Assembly: GCA_022496205.1 (NCBI GenBank)
Contig: WTXD01000001.1
Location: forward strand, 1,612,001-1,676,000
DNA length: 64,000 bases
Reading direction: 5' to 3'
DNA from: Gloeopeniophorella convolvens
Taxonomy: Eukaryota > Basidiomycota > Agaricomycetes > Russulales
In this document: positions 11,705 through 23,217 of the stretch, one piece after another
How positions within the stretch are numbered: the stretch's first letter is position 1
Layout: each line of letters opens with the position of its first letter
Translations under genes and position numbers: made by a program
Notes under the pieces: generated by a model
Told to the model about the DNA's origin: nothing
What the model saw: only the letters and a program-made list of their open reading frames with translations
The model's database searches: none

Positions 11705-13525
11705 TTAGCTCATGCTACCGACCCACGGCACAGCGTTCTGGGCGTTGCCGCTCCCGCCTATTCCAAAGGAATCTGGACCCTGCGCGAAGCACCACTCGCG
11801 AATCAGCGTAGCGTATGTGGAGTCGCCTGGCCCCCCGTCCACTCGCGGTGAGAACGGCTCGCGAGTTGGAGAGAAGGGACCTTGCGGCCTCGGCGGTGGA
11901 GAGGGTGTGGGGCTACTCGACGACGGGCGCGCAGCGGCCGGAGCGGCTGGAGAGGGCGGCGAGATCTTTACGGAAAGCTGCGGACGGTGGCCTGGGTGAG
12001 CCTCAGTGTTGTCACCGTCCTCAGAACCTGTCGCAAAACCCTCGTCAACCTCGTCCTTGTCCTGGCTCAGCTCCTTCCTGGGCGTGGTGGGCGTCGCCGG
12101 AGGTGTGAGTGTCGCGGGCTGTCCACCAATCACGACCTGAGATGCTTCCAAGGAAGGAGGAGGAACACGGGGAGTGGCAAGGGGCGATAGGTTCCGTGCA
12201 GGCGCTACTGGCGCAGCATAATGGCGGAGGTTGAGGCGGACGCCCATGCTGCTGGCCGATGGGATAGGCGACGACGCCGATCGTGAGATCAGTGGGGGGC
12301 GTTGGGGTAGTGGCGCGAACGTTGGTCGAGGCTCATCGTGCGGTGCTACACGAGGCACCGGTGGAGCAGGCGGACCAGCGCTCATAAGGAAGGGTGTAGT
12401 GCTGGGAGCGCTTGCACCGCGCCTGCGCTCAGGAGACACCGGGCCGGGACGCGACCTGAAGGAGACCCGATAGTTCTGCCCAGAATTGTTGTCCCACCAT
12501 TCACCGGTGCCAGGCGCCGAGAAACGCACGACGAGGAACAGGGTCCGCTGCCAGAGATGTGCTTCGTAATCCTCGAGCCGGATGGCAAAATTGAAGCGAT
12601 CCCATCCTTTGGTGTGGGCGGTGCCGATGAGGTCGCCCACGGTCTTGCCTTCGTGCGTTCCCGCTAACATCTCTCGGGAGGCGACGGGACCGGAGTAGGT
12701 AGCGATCACCTCTGATACAGTTGTCCACTCGTCAACAGTGAAGCGGACACCTATTTGCTTCTCGTAGACGATGTTGCGGACAAGAACGGTACCACGCAGA
12801 ACCGGGGGCCGCGCTGGAGGGAGATTGATGGACTCGAGGTGGACGTTCGAGTAGGGGTCAGGATTGGGAGAGGGGATGGGAGATGAATCGGCAATCTCTG
12901 AAAGAGCAGAGACGCCGGATGTACCGGCGATGCTGGAAGAGACGTACGGGAAGGGGTAAGCGGAGTGCTCGGGCTCGGTCTCGGTTTCCGTGTCTGACGT
13001 GGGTTTTGATACGGAGGCAGGCTTGCCGGTGCGACGGAAGAGACGGACGGACTCTAACCCTTCGTCCTTTTCCTTGAAATGAACATTTTTGGGACCATAC
13101 GCAGGAGTGGAGGGCATAGACTGAGCGCGGGAGTGGCGAGAGGCGGCCATTTCATCAGCGATAGAAGAGGAAGAAGCAGACTTTAGGGAAGATTTGAGAG
13201 GCCTGCCATTGGAGAGGATGATGCTGGAGGACGAGGAGGTGCGCTGGACACGGGGTGGGGGGCTGGGAGACTTGGATGGGGTGACTGGGGAGGAGCGAGG
13301 GAATGGGATAGATGGAGGCCCTAGATGCTGATCAAGGATATCGGGGGGAGTTCTAAGGGGAGGGGAAGGGGGCGGGGACGGTTCGTGGTCATCGTCGTTG
13401 GGGATGTGGAAGAGGGACCTTTTGTGAGTGGCCCTGCGGGGGAGGGCATTGAGAGGTGCAAAAGCACCTGGCCCACGCTCGTTTGAGAAAGTAACGGGGG
13501 AGCGGTCAGAGGCGGCGTAGGGCAT
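11705..13525 (-). CDS. Glycogen-targeting PP1 regulatory subunit with CBM21 (Gac1/PPP1R3-like)
   Basis: This is a single uninterrupted 606-codon frame, unusual among intron-dense neighbours. Residues 1-145 are Ser/Pro-rich and probably disordered. KNVHF at 146-150 fits the RVxF motif that docks on type-1 protein phosphatase. A CBM21 domain follows at about 232-357 (LVRNIVYEKQIGVRFTVDEW, KGWDRFNFAI, WWDNNSGQNY), the starch/glycogen-binding fold shared by yeast Gac1/Pig1 and animal PPP1R3 subunits. The rest is Ser/Pro-rich with a short conserved C-terminus (LIREWCFAQGP). The combination of PP1 docking and CBM21 indicates a subunit that brings PP1 to glycogen to activate glycogen synthase. The ATG at 13525 overlaps the stop of an upstream ORF, and a palindromic CRE lies 126 bp upstream. 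The assignment of family is firm; the exact ortholog is not. Confidence 0.9.
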   Translation of the reverse strand: MPYAASDRSPVTFSNERGPGAFAPLNALPRRATHKRSLFHIPNDDDHEPSPPPSPPLRTPPDILDQHLGPPSIPFPRSSPVTPSKSPSPPPRVQRTSSSSSIILSNGRPLKSSLKSASSSSIADEMAASRHSRAQSMPSTPAYGPKNVHFKEKDEGLESVRLFRRTGKPASVSKPTSDTETETEPEHSAYPFPYVSSSIAGTSGVSALSEIADSSPIPSPNPDPYSNVHLESINLPPARPPVLRGTVLVRNIVYEKQIGVRFTVDEWTTVSEVIATYSGPVASREMLAGTHEGKTVGDLIGTAHTKGWDRFNFAIRLEDYEAHLWQRTLFLVVRFSAPGTGEWWDNNSGQNYRVSFRSRPGPVSPERRRGASAPSTTPFLMSAGPPAPPVPRVAPHDEPRPTFAPLPQRPPLISRSASSPIPSASSMGVRLNLRHYAAPVAPARNLSPLATPRVPPPSLEASQVVIGGQPATLTPPATPTTPRKELSQDKDEVDEGFATGSEDGDNTEAHPGHRPQLSVKISPPSPAAPAAARPSSSSPTPSPPPRPQGPFSPTREPFSPRVDGGPGDSTYATLIREWCFAQGPDSFGIGGSGNAQNAVPWVGSMS

Positions 13526-13551
13526 CAGAGGCGGGGGCGGCGGGAGGACAT
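13525..13551 (-). promoter_or_regulatory. Eight-codon uORF whose stop overlaps the main start (TGATG)
   Basis: An ATG at 13551 opens a frame encoding MSSRRPRL that ends in a TGA whose last two bases sit inside the sequence TGATG with the start codon of the CBM21 gene. This arrangement is seen directly. Overlapping stop-start pairs of this kind permit termination-reinitiation, so translational control of the glycogen-targeting subunit is an inference that depends on the 5' leader being transcribed from above 13551. Confidence 0.6.
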
Positions 13552-13650
13552 TGGAAGGTTGAGAGGCGGTGGTTATAGGCTATCATATCTCCAACACCTC
13601 GACAGACGCACGTCCAAACAAATCTCTTCCTCGCCTTGCCGCCTATCTTC

Positions 13651-13658
13651 TGACGTCA
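13651..13658. promoter_or_regulatory. Palindromic CRE site (TGACGTCA) upstream of the CBM21 gene
   Basis: A perfect 8-bp ATF/CREB consensus lies 126 bp upstream of the CBM21 gene start, within pyrimidine-rich DNA. Fungal bZIP factors of the Atf1/Sko1 type bind this motif. Function is inferred from motif and position only. Confidence 0.4.
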
Positions 13659-16000
13659 CCCCTTTCTCATCCTCTCCTCCCCGCCTCACCTCACCTCGCC
13701 TCGTCTGTTCACCCATGTCCCGCCACACTTCCTCTCTGTCTCCATCCCTTCGTCCCCGTCCCCGCGCCTCCGTCCACAACGTCCCCAGCTAACCCGCCCC
13801 TGCCCTCCCAACCGCCTCCTTTGCACAATCCACTATCGACTCGGTCTGGCCCGTCGTCCATCACCTGTGCTTGCTTCCGCTCCACACCCATTTACACTCC
13901 GTGCCTTCCCATGGCCATGTCCGGACGCTCTCTCTATCGCTATTACGTTTCCCCTCCGTTTTTTCTCTCCCGAATCTGACACACTTCTCTCGCCTTTCCT
14001 TCTTCCAGCCGCCCGTCAGACCCCCCCGCCTCATCCTTCTGTCTGGTTTCTCCTCCCAGATCTCTCTGCCCCCAAACCCTCTCCTTTCAACTGTGTGTAC
14101 CCTCCCTTCTATGACCAGAAAAGAACATATGGCGCCACATCGCTATTTCCAATACCCTCGATCAATGAAAGCGCTTAGATCTAGATCGGTTTCACTGAAG
14201 ATCGAAATGGAGATGCCCATGGGCTTCCTTTCTGCCGGCCCTGGCTCTCTTGACACCGACTCTCCCCACTGTTCCTCTTCGTCCCCAACCCGTCCCTCGC
14301 CCAACGCTGTTCGTTTCGATTGTACCTTGGCTCTCTTGGCCACCCAGCCCCGACGTTCCACTTGCATCCGCGCACACACACCTCTTGCGTTATCGCTGCG
14401 CTAACACGCCGCAGCCCGAAGAACTTCTACATCTTCCGCGTCAACCGTTCAAACCTTCGTCGCATTCAGTCGCTCGCAATCTGCCCTTCACCTAGATATA
14501 CCCCAAACGAACCCACCAGCCCCACAAAAGTCAACTTCTCCCCCGCTCGACGTCCCGGCTCCCGTACCGTTGCGCCCATCGTTTGTCGTCGTGTGAACCT
14601 GCAGAGGTTATCATCTATTCTTCGCCATGGCTTGTCTACAGGACATCCGCCTATCTGCACTGCCTTTTGCTTTGACACCTTGCTGCCCGGATATGACTTG
14701 CCTACTGGCGCTACCGCTTCGGCATCCGCGCTTCTGACACCGCAAGCGACATCTGTCGGCCTCAGCGACCTCCCGCACTGCCCCATGCAATCCAGCGGAA
14801 TGTTTGCTCCCACCGACGCCTACCGGCAATTTCGTGCCGCACTCCGCGGCATCTGCTCTGTACTTCGTAACTTCCCGCTCAAACCTACACAGTCTCAGTA
14901 TAACCTTATCGGTCATTGTCCCTCGAAATCTCGCCGACATCACCCAATGCAGTCTCTCTTTACTCAATGTACTCTCCTCTTGCTGGCAACATTTGTCGTT
15001 CTCGCTTCCGCGCCACTGTCCTATTGCCCATGTCGGCCTGTGCTTCGGTGTATCCGCCCCTGCTAACCTTGATAACGTGCGCGCTGGCGTGCGCGGCTGG
15101 TCGTGCCGACGCAATTACACGCAAACTCCCGCCGTTGCGCAACGCGATCAGTCTCTGATTGCGCGACCATCAGCTTCGTGGGCGCCAGCTACGTGCCATT
15201 TGTCACTTCCTCTGAGCTTGCCAGCTTCGCGCGAACGCGGCCGCGCGCGTTATCCGCCAATACGCACCTCCCGCGTCGTCCGAAGGCCCGATGGCAACGG
15301 CGGACAGTGGATACTGCGTTCTGTACGCCAACCCTCTGTATGTAGATACCTTTGCCGTCGCGAACTGACAACGCGTTCCACGTCGAGTACAATCGCGAAG
15401 TATATCCACGCTGTCCGCGCGTCTCCAATACGTTCCGGCAAATTGACTGCTTGCCTCAGCCTTCGATTTGACTGCCTCGCCGCCCCGGTTCTCACAACGT
15501 GGGATGACTGAAGGCCCAAACATAGCCTGAAGTGAAATGATACCTGTGTAAATTTGTTTTCAGGGCAGGGGAAGGTTATGTGATTGGCCGAAGCTCGATG
15601 GCACGCTCGTCTCGGAAAGTCCCTGGCGTCTCGAGGATCTTCGCGTCCCCATATCTCGAAGTCATTCGGATGCACGTTCCTCCGACGAGATCTGAGCACG
15701 GGCGCCGGGCCTGCATCTCTGACCACGTCCCATCCGCACTCCCATCTAACCTTCGTCGCGAATCGCTTTTTCGCCGGCTGCGTCAGATGATGCTCGCTCG
15801 CAAAAGCTGCCAGACATGCGCACCAACCACCACACGCTTAGTGCTTTAACCTTTTAGGTGAGCCTGCCACTCAGGAACGCGTGCAGTGCCGACCGCCGAC
15901 CGCCGGGCACGTTTCAACGCCCGCCCGCCGCTCGCCCGCATTCATGTGGGGTCGTCCCCGCCCGACGGGCACGTGCTGCTGCGCGCGCAGCGGGCGTGCG

Positions 16001-16027
16001 TCCAGTGCTGTCCAGTGCTGTCCAGTG
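16001..16027. repeat. 10-bp tandem repeat, 2.7 copies
   Basis: The unit tccagtgctg is present as two exact copies and a 7-base partial third. It lies inside the GC-rich part of the gene-free stretch and is too small to suggest a function. Confidence 0.8.
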
Positions 16028-19000
16028 GTCCTGATATACACGGGGCCATGGGTCGCTGCAGCGGCGCACCCAAGCCCATGTATTCGTCCCAGCCGCGTGC
16101 ATACGGCGCACAGCTGACCGTGCGCGATAGGGACCGGGGTCGCCCTAGGCCCCGCCGCGCCCAATGCCTACACAGGCAAGCCGCCTCGGCCCTGCCACGG
16201 TGGTACGCCTGGGCGTCGCTGACAGACAGGGCGGGGTGGAGTAACGAGAGATAGCGAAACGGGGGTGCGGCCGCCTCGGCCCCCGCGGTTTCGGCCGCTG
16301 ATTCGCGAAGCCAGATGCAGCGCACATCATCCCTCCGCACTCGCAGAAGCACACGGGTCGTGGGGCAGCGCGGGGAAACAAGCCACCCCGATTGTGCTCG
16401 TGCAGGCTCGTGCGTGCGGCAGAGTGCCAGCTGCCGCACGCACGGGGCTCGGTACCGCACACTCCTACTGGTTGCGAAGCCGCAGGGACGCGGGACGCGG
16501 GGCGAGTCGCGCGGCGCACGCGTCGTGCGGCTTCGGCCCGGACACTCGGGCACTTCCCGGCGGTTCTCGGCAGACGCCGAGGGCTTTAGACGCCGGCGCG
16601 AGTCGGGATTCGGAAGTCGCGAGTCGCGAGGCGCGCGGCGCGGCGGCGCAAGACCGTGACTCGCACCGACTCGCGCTTGCAAGACATGGGACGTTTCCCA
16701 TCAAAACAGGGAATCAGCTTCGCGGCCACCCGACCAGGGCTGCAAGGCCGAGCAGGACACAGCAGGGTGCGAAATGAGATTGTCGCCAGACGCTGTTTCG
16801 ATGTGCGCCGTCATCGATGATCAGGGTGAGGCTCAGATACTCCAGTCAGCGTGTGCGCCGCGACCGCGCGGTCGATGCGCGCACGCCGGCTTGCCGAGCG
16901 TGTTGCAGCGTGGGACAGATAGATGGCGCGGCAGCCGCTCAATGGATGCGATGCGCCCTGCGCTGCGCTTCCGTTCTCCGGAAGGGGGTGCGCACTGCAC
17001 TGACACTGGCAGTGCAGGCGGTGGCGGGCTGCGCCGCCGCCGACGGTTCGCGATGCGCGCAGCTTTCGCTCTCCGCCAATACCATTGGCCATCACCGAAC
17101 GCAGGCGTGGGGCGGTCGTATTGTTCGAGGCGGCCGCCGCCGGTAACCACTCGTGCCATTGGCAGCCCGCCTCGACCTGGACCCCCCGAGGCCCCAGCGG
17201 AGCCCATTGTTCGCCCTCTTTGTTCTGCGCTCGCAGGACGCATGGCCTAGACCAGCAGCGTATTCATCAGGCCCTGCCCCCTTCTTTTGATCGAACTGTG
17301 CCCTGCTGTTCCTTGCGAGAATTCTGCAGGACACGGACTGAATTGAGCGTACATAGCGCGGCGTTTGTTGACAGGCTGCCCTTGGGCCGCCCCACGCGGC
17401 CAGGCGCGATGACGCGTACGTTGGCTTGCGCGCCTTCTCACTCGAGCTCGCGCGCGCCGGAATCTGATCTGATCTTCTGCGGGTTAGGGGCTTGGCTTGG
17501 CTTTTGTGATCTGCGACGCGTCTAGGCTCTGGAGGCTGGCATTGCTGTCGGCCCGTCTGTGTCAACGAGTTCACTCATGGCACCTCCGACGCACAGGCGC
17601 GCCGCGATCATTCAATATTCAATGTGGGAGGATGAGGCCTCCTTTGTCGCATGACCCACACCGCGACCGCAATGCGGATTGATTCACAGGCTGCCTGTAT
17701 CTGACGCAGGGAGAGCCGAACATGGTGCTTCCGGAAGGCGTGTTAGAGGTATAGTGCTTCATGAAACACTCGTCCCTGCGTCTGCGTCCAAGCCTGCGAT
17801 CTCGCAATCCAGAGTCTTGGGCCGCTTCTCTGAAGTTGGAACGTCTCACGCGAGCTCCTCTTGCACGCACGACTCTGAACTCTAGAGAAAAACATACATA
17901 CATGCTCAGCCGCCGATTCCGAGTGCTTTCTCATCCCCCGGTTCAACGATGCAGCAGTGCGCGAAGGCGCTGACGATGACGCACCGAAGCCCTGCCTCTC
18001 GGGGCAGAGTGTCATCTGCACGATGCCCGGATCGCCGCAGCGCGCCCGCGTCATCCCGCGCTGACAATGACACTGGCACGCCGCGCCCGAGTGGACCTCA
18101 CGCCCCTCAATGAAACGGACGTCTCGCCGCCAGCTGACCCACCGGCTATGCGACACCCGCCAGGGCTTTCCCAGTGCGGCAGGCCGCACGCCCGAACTGG
18201 CGCTTGCGCCTGGTCACGCGCGCCCGCCTGCGCGCGATGACGTCGTCCGTCTTGGGCCGCCGACAAGTGCGAGCCTTCTGATATTCTGCGCGCAGCGCTG
18301 GTGCTGTGACACGCCGACGTTGCGGGCGTAGAGGGCTGCCAGTGGGCATGCCGGCGGGCTGGGTGTGTGCCAGTACCAGCCTGCGGTGCTGCCCCTGGGC
18401 CTCCTGACCCCGTTCGGCGCCACGCTGGTCGCAAGGCAACGTTCACGAGGTCGTTATGCGGGGCGCACACTCGATGCCCAGCATGGCAGGCCTACAGTCC
18501 ACCGGGCCTCTGGCATCCTCTCTGTGGTGCAGCCAGAGGAACAGTTCTGCAATTGATCTGTGCGTTGATCTGACTTAGCTTGTCCGTGGAGCACGAACGA
18601 CTTCGCAGACCCACTGCCAGCTGCGACTCCACCCACCCGCGCCAAAGGCTCTCAGGCGGACCGTGGCCAGGTTTGCAAGGCCCTCTACGCCCACCGTATC
18701 AAATTAGGCTTCCGAGTATCTTCGCAGAGGCCTGACGTGTATGATCATAAGCATCCATATGCAGCATGCGCAACTTGTGGCACGGTGTACACGTACAAAG
18801 CACAACATCTGCTTCTCCGAAGCCCATCGCGCGAAGCCCGAGCTCTTCTGCCATTGTGCGCCCGCTCGGACCAGCGGCCGTGGTGAGCCATTACGTCCGT
18901 TCGCACTATTCGCCTACGTTCATGGCCCGTTCGAGAAGATAGATGAATTATTACCTCTTGCGGCTCAGTGTGTCTGCACGCTGGGCTTTGCGTGTGGGTT

Positions 19001-21401
19001 GTGCGCCTTCTCGCAACTGTCGTCGTGCGTATTGGTCATGATGAGCACACGACCGTGCTCTCATGATGCCTGGCCCTACGGAGACGTCGACGACATTATA
19101 ATAAGCAGCCTCGTGAGCGCGGATGACGTTGTGTTTACGCCACACCTGCGAGTCTCTTTCGGCGGGGTTCGAAAGCGTCATTTCGGTAGCCTGGACTCAG
19201 CTCTCTTTGATAGCGCCTTCTGGCGACTTCTGGCAGCCGCACCGGTCTCTTCAATCAGACCACGCAACGGGGATCTTTCGCGCGCGCACACGACTCCAAT
19301 TGGTGCCCGCATTTTACGGCCTTGAGGCTTGTTCTCAATCAGTGGCCCCGCAGCTTCTTTTACTTTCTCCTTGGGGTTGCAGACGCACAATGGCACCTCT
19401 TCCATGTCAATGCTGCTGATTCCATGTCGAAACCTCGGGCGGCCGCAGCAATGCTCGCCTGTGCAGCCGACGTCACTACCGCTGACGCGGGCCCCCTGGC
19501 GCTGCGGACGCACCTGCTCCGTTCAACCGCCGCGGCCAGACGATATCAACACCTTCTGTCATCCGAGTCCTGGAAGACGATGCGCCCCGAGTGCTGAGCG
19601 CCGAGCCGTTGAGTGACCAACGAAGGCGGTGCGGCTCCTCTCGCGCGCCCGCGCGCCCTTCGCGAACCGCGAGCGCGTCGGAGCGTGGTGCCGACGACGC
19701 TGCGCGACGGCACAACGTGGCCACAGGCGCCCGCCAATGGCGAAAATACGTACGTTCTGCGCGGAAGGCGCGCAGGCGCGCACGTTATCGCCACGCGCCG
19801 CGTTGGGAACTTCAACAAACTCGAGCAAAACCGCCACGCCCCTACTTCGATTCGGCCCCCGCGCTCGCGGGGGTGCCTGGCTGTCTGGGAGCTGCAATGC
19901 GGGCCTTGTTTTCCTCGTTCCCATGGTGCGTCTCCACAACCGGCACAGGCACCGGCCTGGGTGGGTGTGGATGCACTACAATGGCTACACGGTAATACGT
20001 CTCCGGACGCGTGTTGGGCGACGGGGAGCCTCGGTGCGCCGCCTGCGCGCCCGGGGTGTAGTCGTATCGCCAGCTTATCTGCATTCGTCCTAGCGAGAAG
20101 AACGCTCTCTTGGAATATGCACAGGAGGTGTGCTGCATGCCCTGATCGGCAAATGGTAACGGCGGTAATTATAGTAGTTGTGCTATTTCGGCAACCACTC
20201 CTTGGCACGAGGCACAGGCGCGCGCCTGCGCCTCGATAATTAGTGTTGCTTTTCCATCTTTGGTATGTATGCATATGAACGCTTAATGTCGACGTATGCA
20301 TAGGTAGGAATGTTGCAGATTTGGGAAGAAGCTAGGAGCCGCGGAGGATTGCATCTCGTTTTATTTGCAGCAAGCAAGTTGGGGCCTGGAACCCGCCTCG
20401 TGGCCAGTCACACACATACACCCTTAGACATATCTGGTGTGTGGAATATAGACGGAATTGCAGAGATCCGACTTCAGCGGTCTGCCAGTGCTGTTGCATG
20501 GCGCAGCAAGCGGGACAACCGGGTGCGTCGTGTTTGAGGGATAATCTGATTGAACATGTGGGGCATGATCGAGTCTTGGTCGAACTGAGGTGGTCTGCAT
20601 CCGTCCTCTGTCTCTTCCCATTGCTGGGTTTATAATGGTCACAGGCGAGGATCAGACCAGTGCAGACGCTTCGGGGGTGTGAAGGAAAATGGGCCGCCAA
20701 ACTAGTTGACCTCAGTCTTGTTGACAACCTGCCAGCGTACATCAGCACAATGGACGAATGTCGGGGTTGTTCCTCGTTATGGAGAAACTCTATCTGGGGA
20801 GCTGGCTAGGCACTAGATTCGACGCCTTCCGTCTGCTGGACTTCCCTGTCACCGAGAGGAGAGATAAACGGTGGACCTCGGTCCATCTAGGTTAGTCCAG
20901 TGGACGACGTGCAGGCAGGCAGCGATTTGGTTCCGTTCCGACCGATGCAAAGGTCAAGGGGATCAGAAATTTTCACTCCCCCGAATCCTGGGCGATCGCC
21001 AGGTTGTCGCCAGGTTCCCGTCGATTGCACCAGTGGAATCGGGTTTCATGTTAAACGCTGAGATGAGTGGTGGCGGGCAACCATCCGGAACCCCCTGGAA
21101 CGGGCAGAACCGTAGCGGGCAGTTCTCGTACTTAGTTGTGCGATGGAGTCACATTCGCCGCGGCCATAAAGCATCGTCTGTCATTGGCGCGGGTCTGACT
21201 AGGAAATGTGATTGCATTGTCTGGGAGGTCGATATGATACCGTCTAAAGATAATACATAATCAATAGGGGAGCGTCTGTCCTAGCGGATGTTAAAGTCGA
21301 AAGCCTCACAAGTGAAGGCTCGGTGCGATGTAATAAAGATAGAGGACCCGGTAACATCTCGCGAGTCCATTGCGCCTTGCGCGTCGTAAGTTTCTGCTAC
21401 T

Positions 21402-23009
21402 CTATGGCTTGAGCTCGGACACATCCAGCTCTCCAGCCGATGCAACAATCTCCGCGCTTTTCCGATACAGCTCGAGCTCCTCAATGACGTTCTTGAGCGC
21501 ATTGAGCTCCCAACGCCCGTATACAAAACCGACGTAGAACATTGTGGTGCCGGCCCAAGTGGTGACCGCGCCTCCAAGGACTAAAAGTGGTGCCGCCGCG
21601 GATGGAAACCAGCTGGCTGTGGCTATAAGGGCCACCAGCGTCCCAACACTGGCCCCGAAGGTGAGCAGCTCACGCTTCGAGCGCGCATGAGCGTAGCGGT
21701 AGCATGTCGTGAGAGCCGCTAGGACAGCTTTCGCGTCGGTCGCGGCGAGTCTGGCCGAGACCTGGACGGGAGAAGGCGCTGTTACAGAAGAGATAGTCGG
21801 TGGGGTCTGTTTCTGTGCCTGGCGGAGCTCATCGTCGGACATAACCGCATCGACCTGGTCTTCTGAATACTTGATCTTGAGCGTTGCTGACACCCCGAAG
21901 TGGTCTGAATAGGAGAAGGGTAGCCCCGGGATTGGATCTGTGAGGAGGACACGTGCGTCGGTTGCAGTCAGTGTGGGTAGTGGTGCAGCTGGCGCCAGAG
22001 GAGGGGCTGGATCCCGAAAAAGGATGTAGTCGAGGCGCTTTCCCTGCGCCGCGCGTGCATGCACATCGAGATGCTTGCCAGCCGAGTAGGTATTCAGCGG
22101 CGAATCAGCGGTTATACCATAGTTATCTATCGCCTCGGTGGGGGCCAGAATTTGTGTCGACGTGGCTAACGAAGGTGATGGAGGGGTGTGGGTTGCTGCC
22201 CAAGCATCGAACAGGGAAGCATGGTCACGGATGACCGTCATTGGCAATGTCGTGGGGATACTATTGAAATCGCCTGCCTAATTCCACCGTCAGAACGCGG
22301 TATGATAGGGACGAGAGTTCTTACAGCGATCACATAACGGCCGAGCTCAGCAGCTTGCTTCGCGAGTTTGGCAAACTCCCATGCATTCACTAACCTGTGG
22401 GCCCGGTGGTGTTCCGGTCCCCTTCGCCACCTTTTGCAAATAGCTGACGACCGTTTCAGTCATCCATCCATATGGAGGGACTTGGGGGGAACTCCGCACG
22501 TACATGTGTGTTGAAGACTTGGACTTGACCAAGGATGGGGTGTGTGATGAGGACGCTCGCAGCAGCCTTGCCCACGAACCAGTCACCGGCAACAACGTCG
22601 AGCGGAGAGCCATTCAAGGAGTATGGATGTATCGTCGCAGCGACGATCGGAAACCTTGAGAAGATGGCCAGGCCTGCTCCAAGGGCACCACTAGATCCGA
22701 AGTGTTAGATACCAACTCGAGGAATACGGTTTACGCGGCTGTACCTGTAGAAGAACTTTGAGAAGGGAAGCAGTCTGGAAAGGCTAGACCGAACAATCTC
22801 ATAATCCGCGTACACCCAGAGCTCTTGGAGGGCTACAATATCAAAGTCGGAGCTCTGGAGGAACCGGGCAATGGCTGCGATGCGTTCCGCCCTATTCTTT
22901 GAGACATACTTGAGTCCCCTAAAGCACTTTCAATCAGCATTCATCACTAGAATAGGATGCACGCTTACCAGCAGTTGAGCGTGAAGATGTTGATGTGGGT
23001 CTCGGACAT
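21402..23009 (-). CDS. ISC1: Inositol phosphosphingolipid phospholipase C (neutral sphingomyelinase family, Isc1-like)
   Basis: Five exons (23009-22969, 22918-22745, 22690-22500, 22443-22325, 22277-21402) give 466 aa, close to yeast Isc1. The N-terminus has the endonuclease/exonuclease/phosphatase fold (NIFTLNCWGLKYVSKNR, QELWVYADYE) with the Mg-binding Glu, then FNTH, GDFNS and the catalytic SDHF near residue 340. Two C-terminal hydrophobic segments (LLTFGASVGTLVALIATAS and LLVLGGAVTTWAGTTMFYV) match the paired membrane helices of neutral sphingomyelinases. The enzyme removes the polar head group of inositol phosphosphingolipids to release ceramide at ER or mitochondrial membranes. Start ATG at 23009 gives MSETHINIFTLNCW, the expected N-terminus. 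The acceptor of exon 4 is the least certain join: it gives a somewhat unusual ICKRWRRG stretch before the conserved HHRAHRLVNAWEF. Divergent from the NXT1-like gene. Confidence 0.9.
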
Positions 23010-23217
23010 CCTCGTCAAGGTCCGCTCAAAGGAACCAGCGCACTGGCAAAGGTCCGGTGTCCGGTGAAAGATGTCGGGAGCCATCGGACCGCCTCCCGGA
23101 CCGGAAGGGCGGATCACGTGGCCGCGCGTTTGGCGGTTCCGCGGCGCAACACACTCAACATCCGAGCTCTTGACTCGCGACCACCAAAAGGCCCCTTCAT
23201 TACCCTAGGCAATTACC
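23010..23217. promoter_or_regulatory. Divergent promoter between ISC1 and the NXT1-like gene
   Basis: The two start codons are 208 bp apart on opposite strands, so both promoters share this interval. A GC-rich segment (cggaccg/ccggaag around 23080-23110) is present but I cannot assign a factor. Confidence 0.5.

Larger units (their letters stand above)
13552..21401. other. Long gene-free stretch, pyrimidine-rich at its left end
   Basis: Nearly 8 kb carry no frame that resembles a protein family or that can be joined into one by splice sites. The first 0.9 kb (about 13580-14480) is strikingly C+T-rich on the plus strand and contains a CRE. From about 15880 the DNA becomes very GC-rich, with CGACTC/GAGTCG motifs recurring at 16500-16680. 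The last kilobase, 20150-21290, is less GC-rich. The longest open frames (14804-15511, 18741-19325, 20871-21260) have biased, unpatterned composition. No terminal repeats or transposase remnants were found. It may hold non-coding transcription units, a long 5' leader of the CBM21 gene or decayed repeats. Confidence 0.5.

Noticed and set aside
14804..15511. 235-codon plus-strand frame in the gene-free stretch
   Set aside because: No domain, signal or splice-joined extension; length is explained by pyrimidine-rich, stop-poor DNA.
18741..19325. 194-codon plus-strand frame
   Set aside because: Cys/Arg/Leu-rich composition without domain pattern; likely chance.
20871..21260. 129-codon plus-strand frame before ISC1
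   Set aside because: No recognisable pattern or conserved features, and no support from flanking splice sites.
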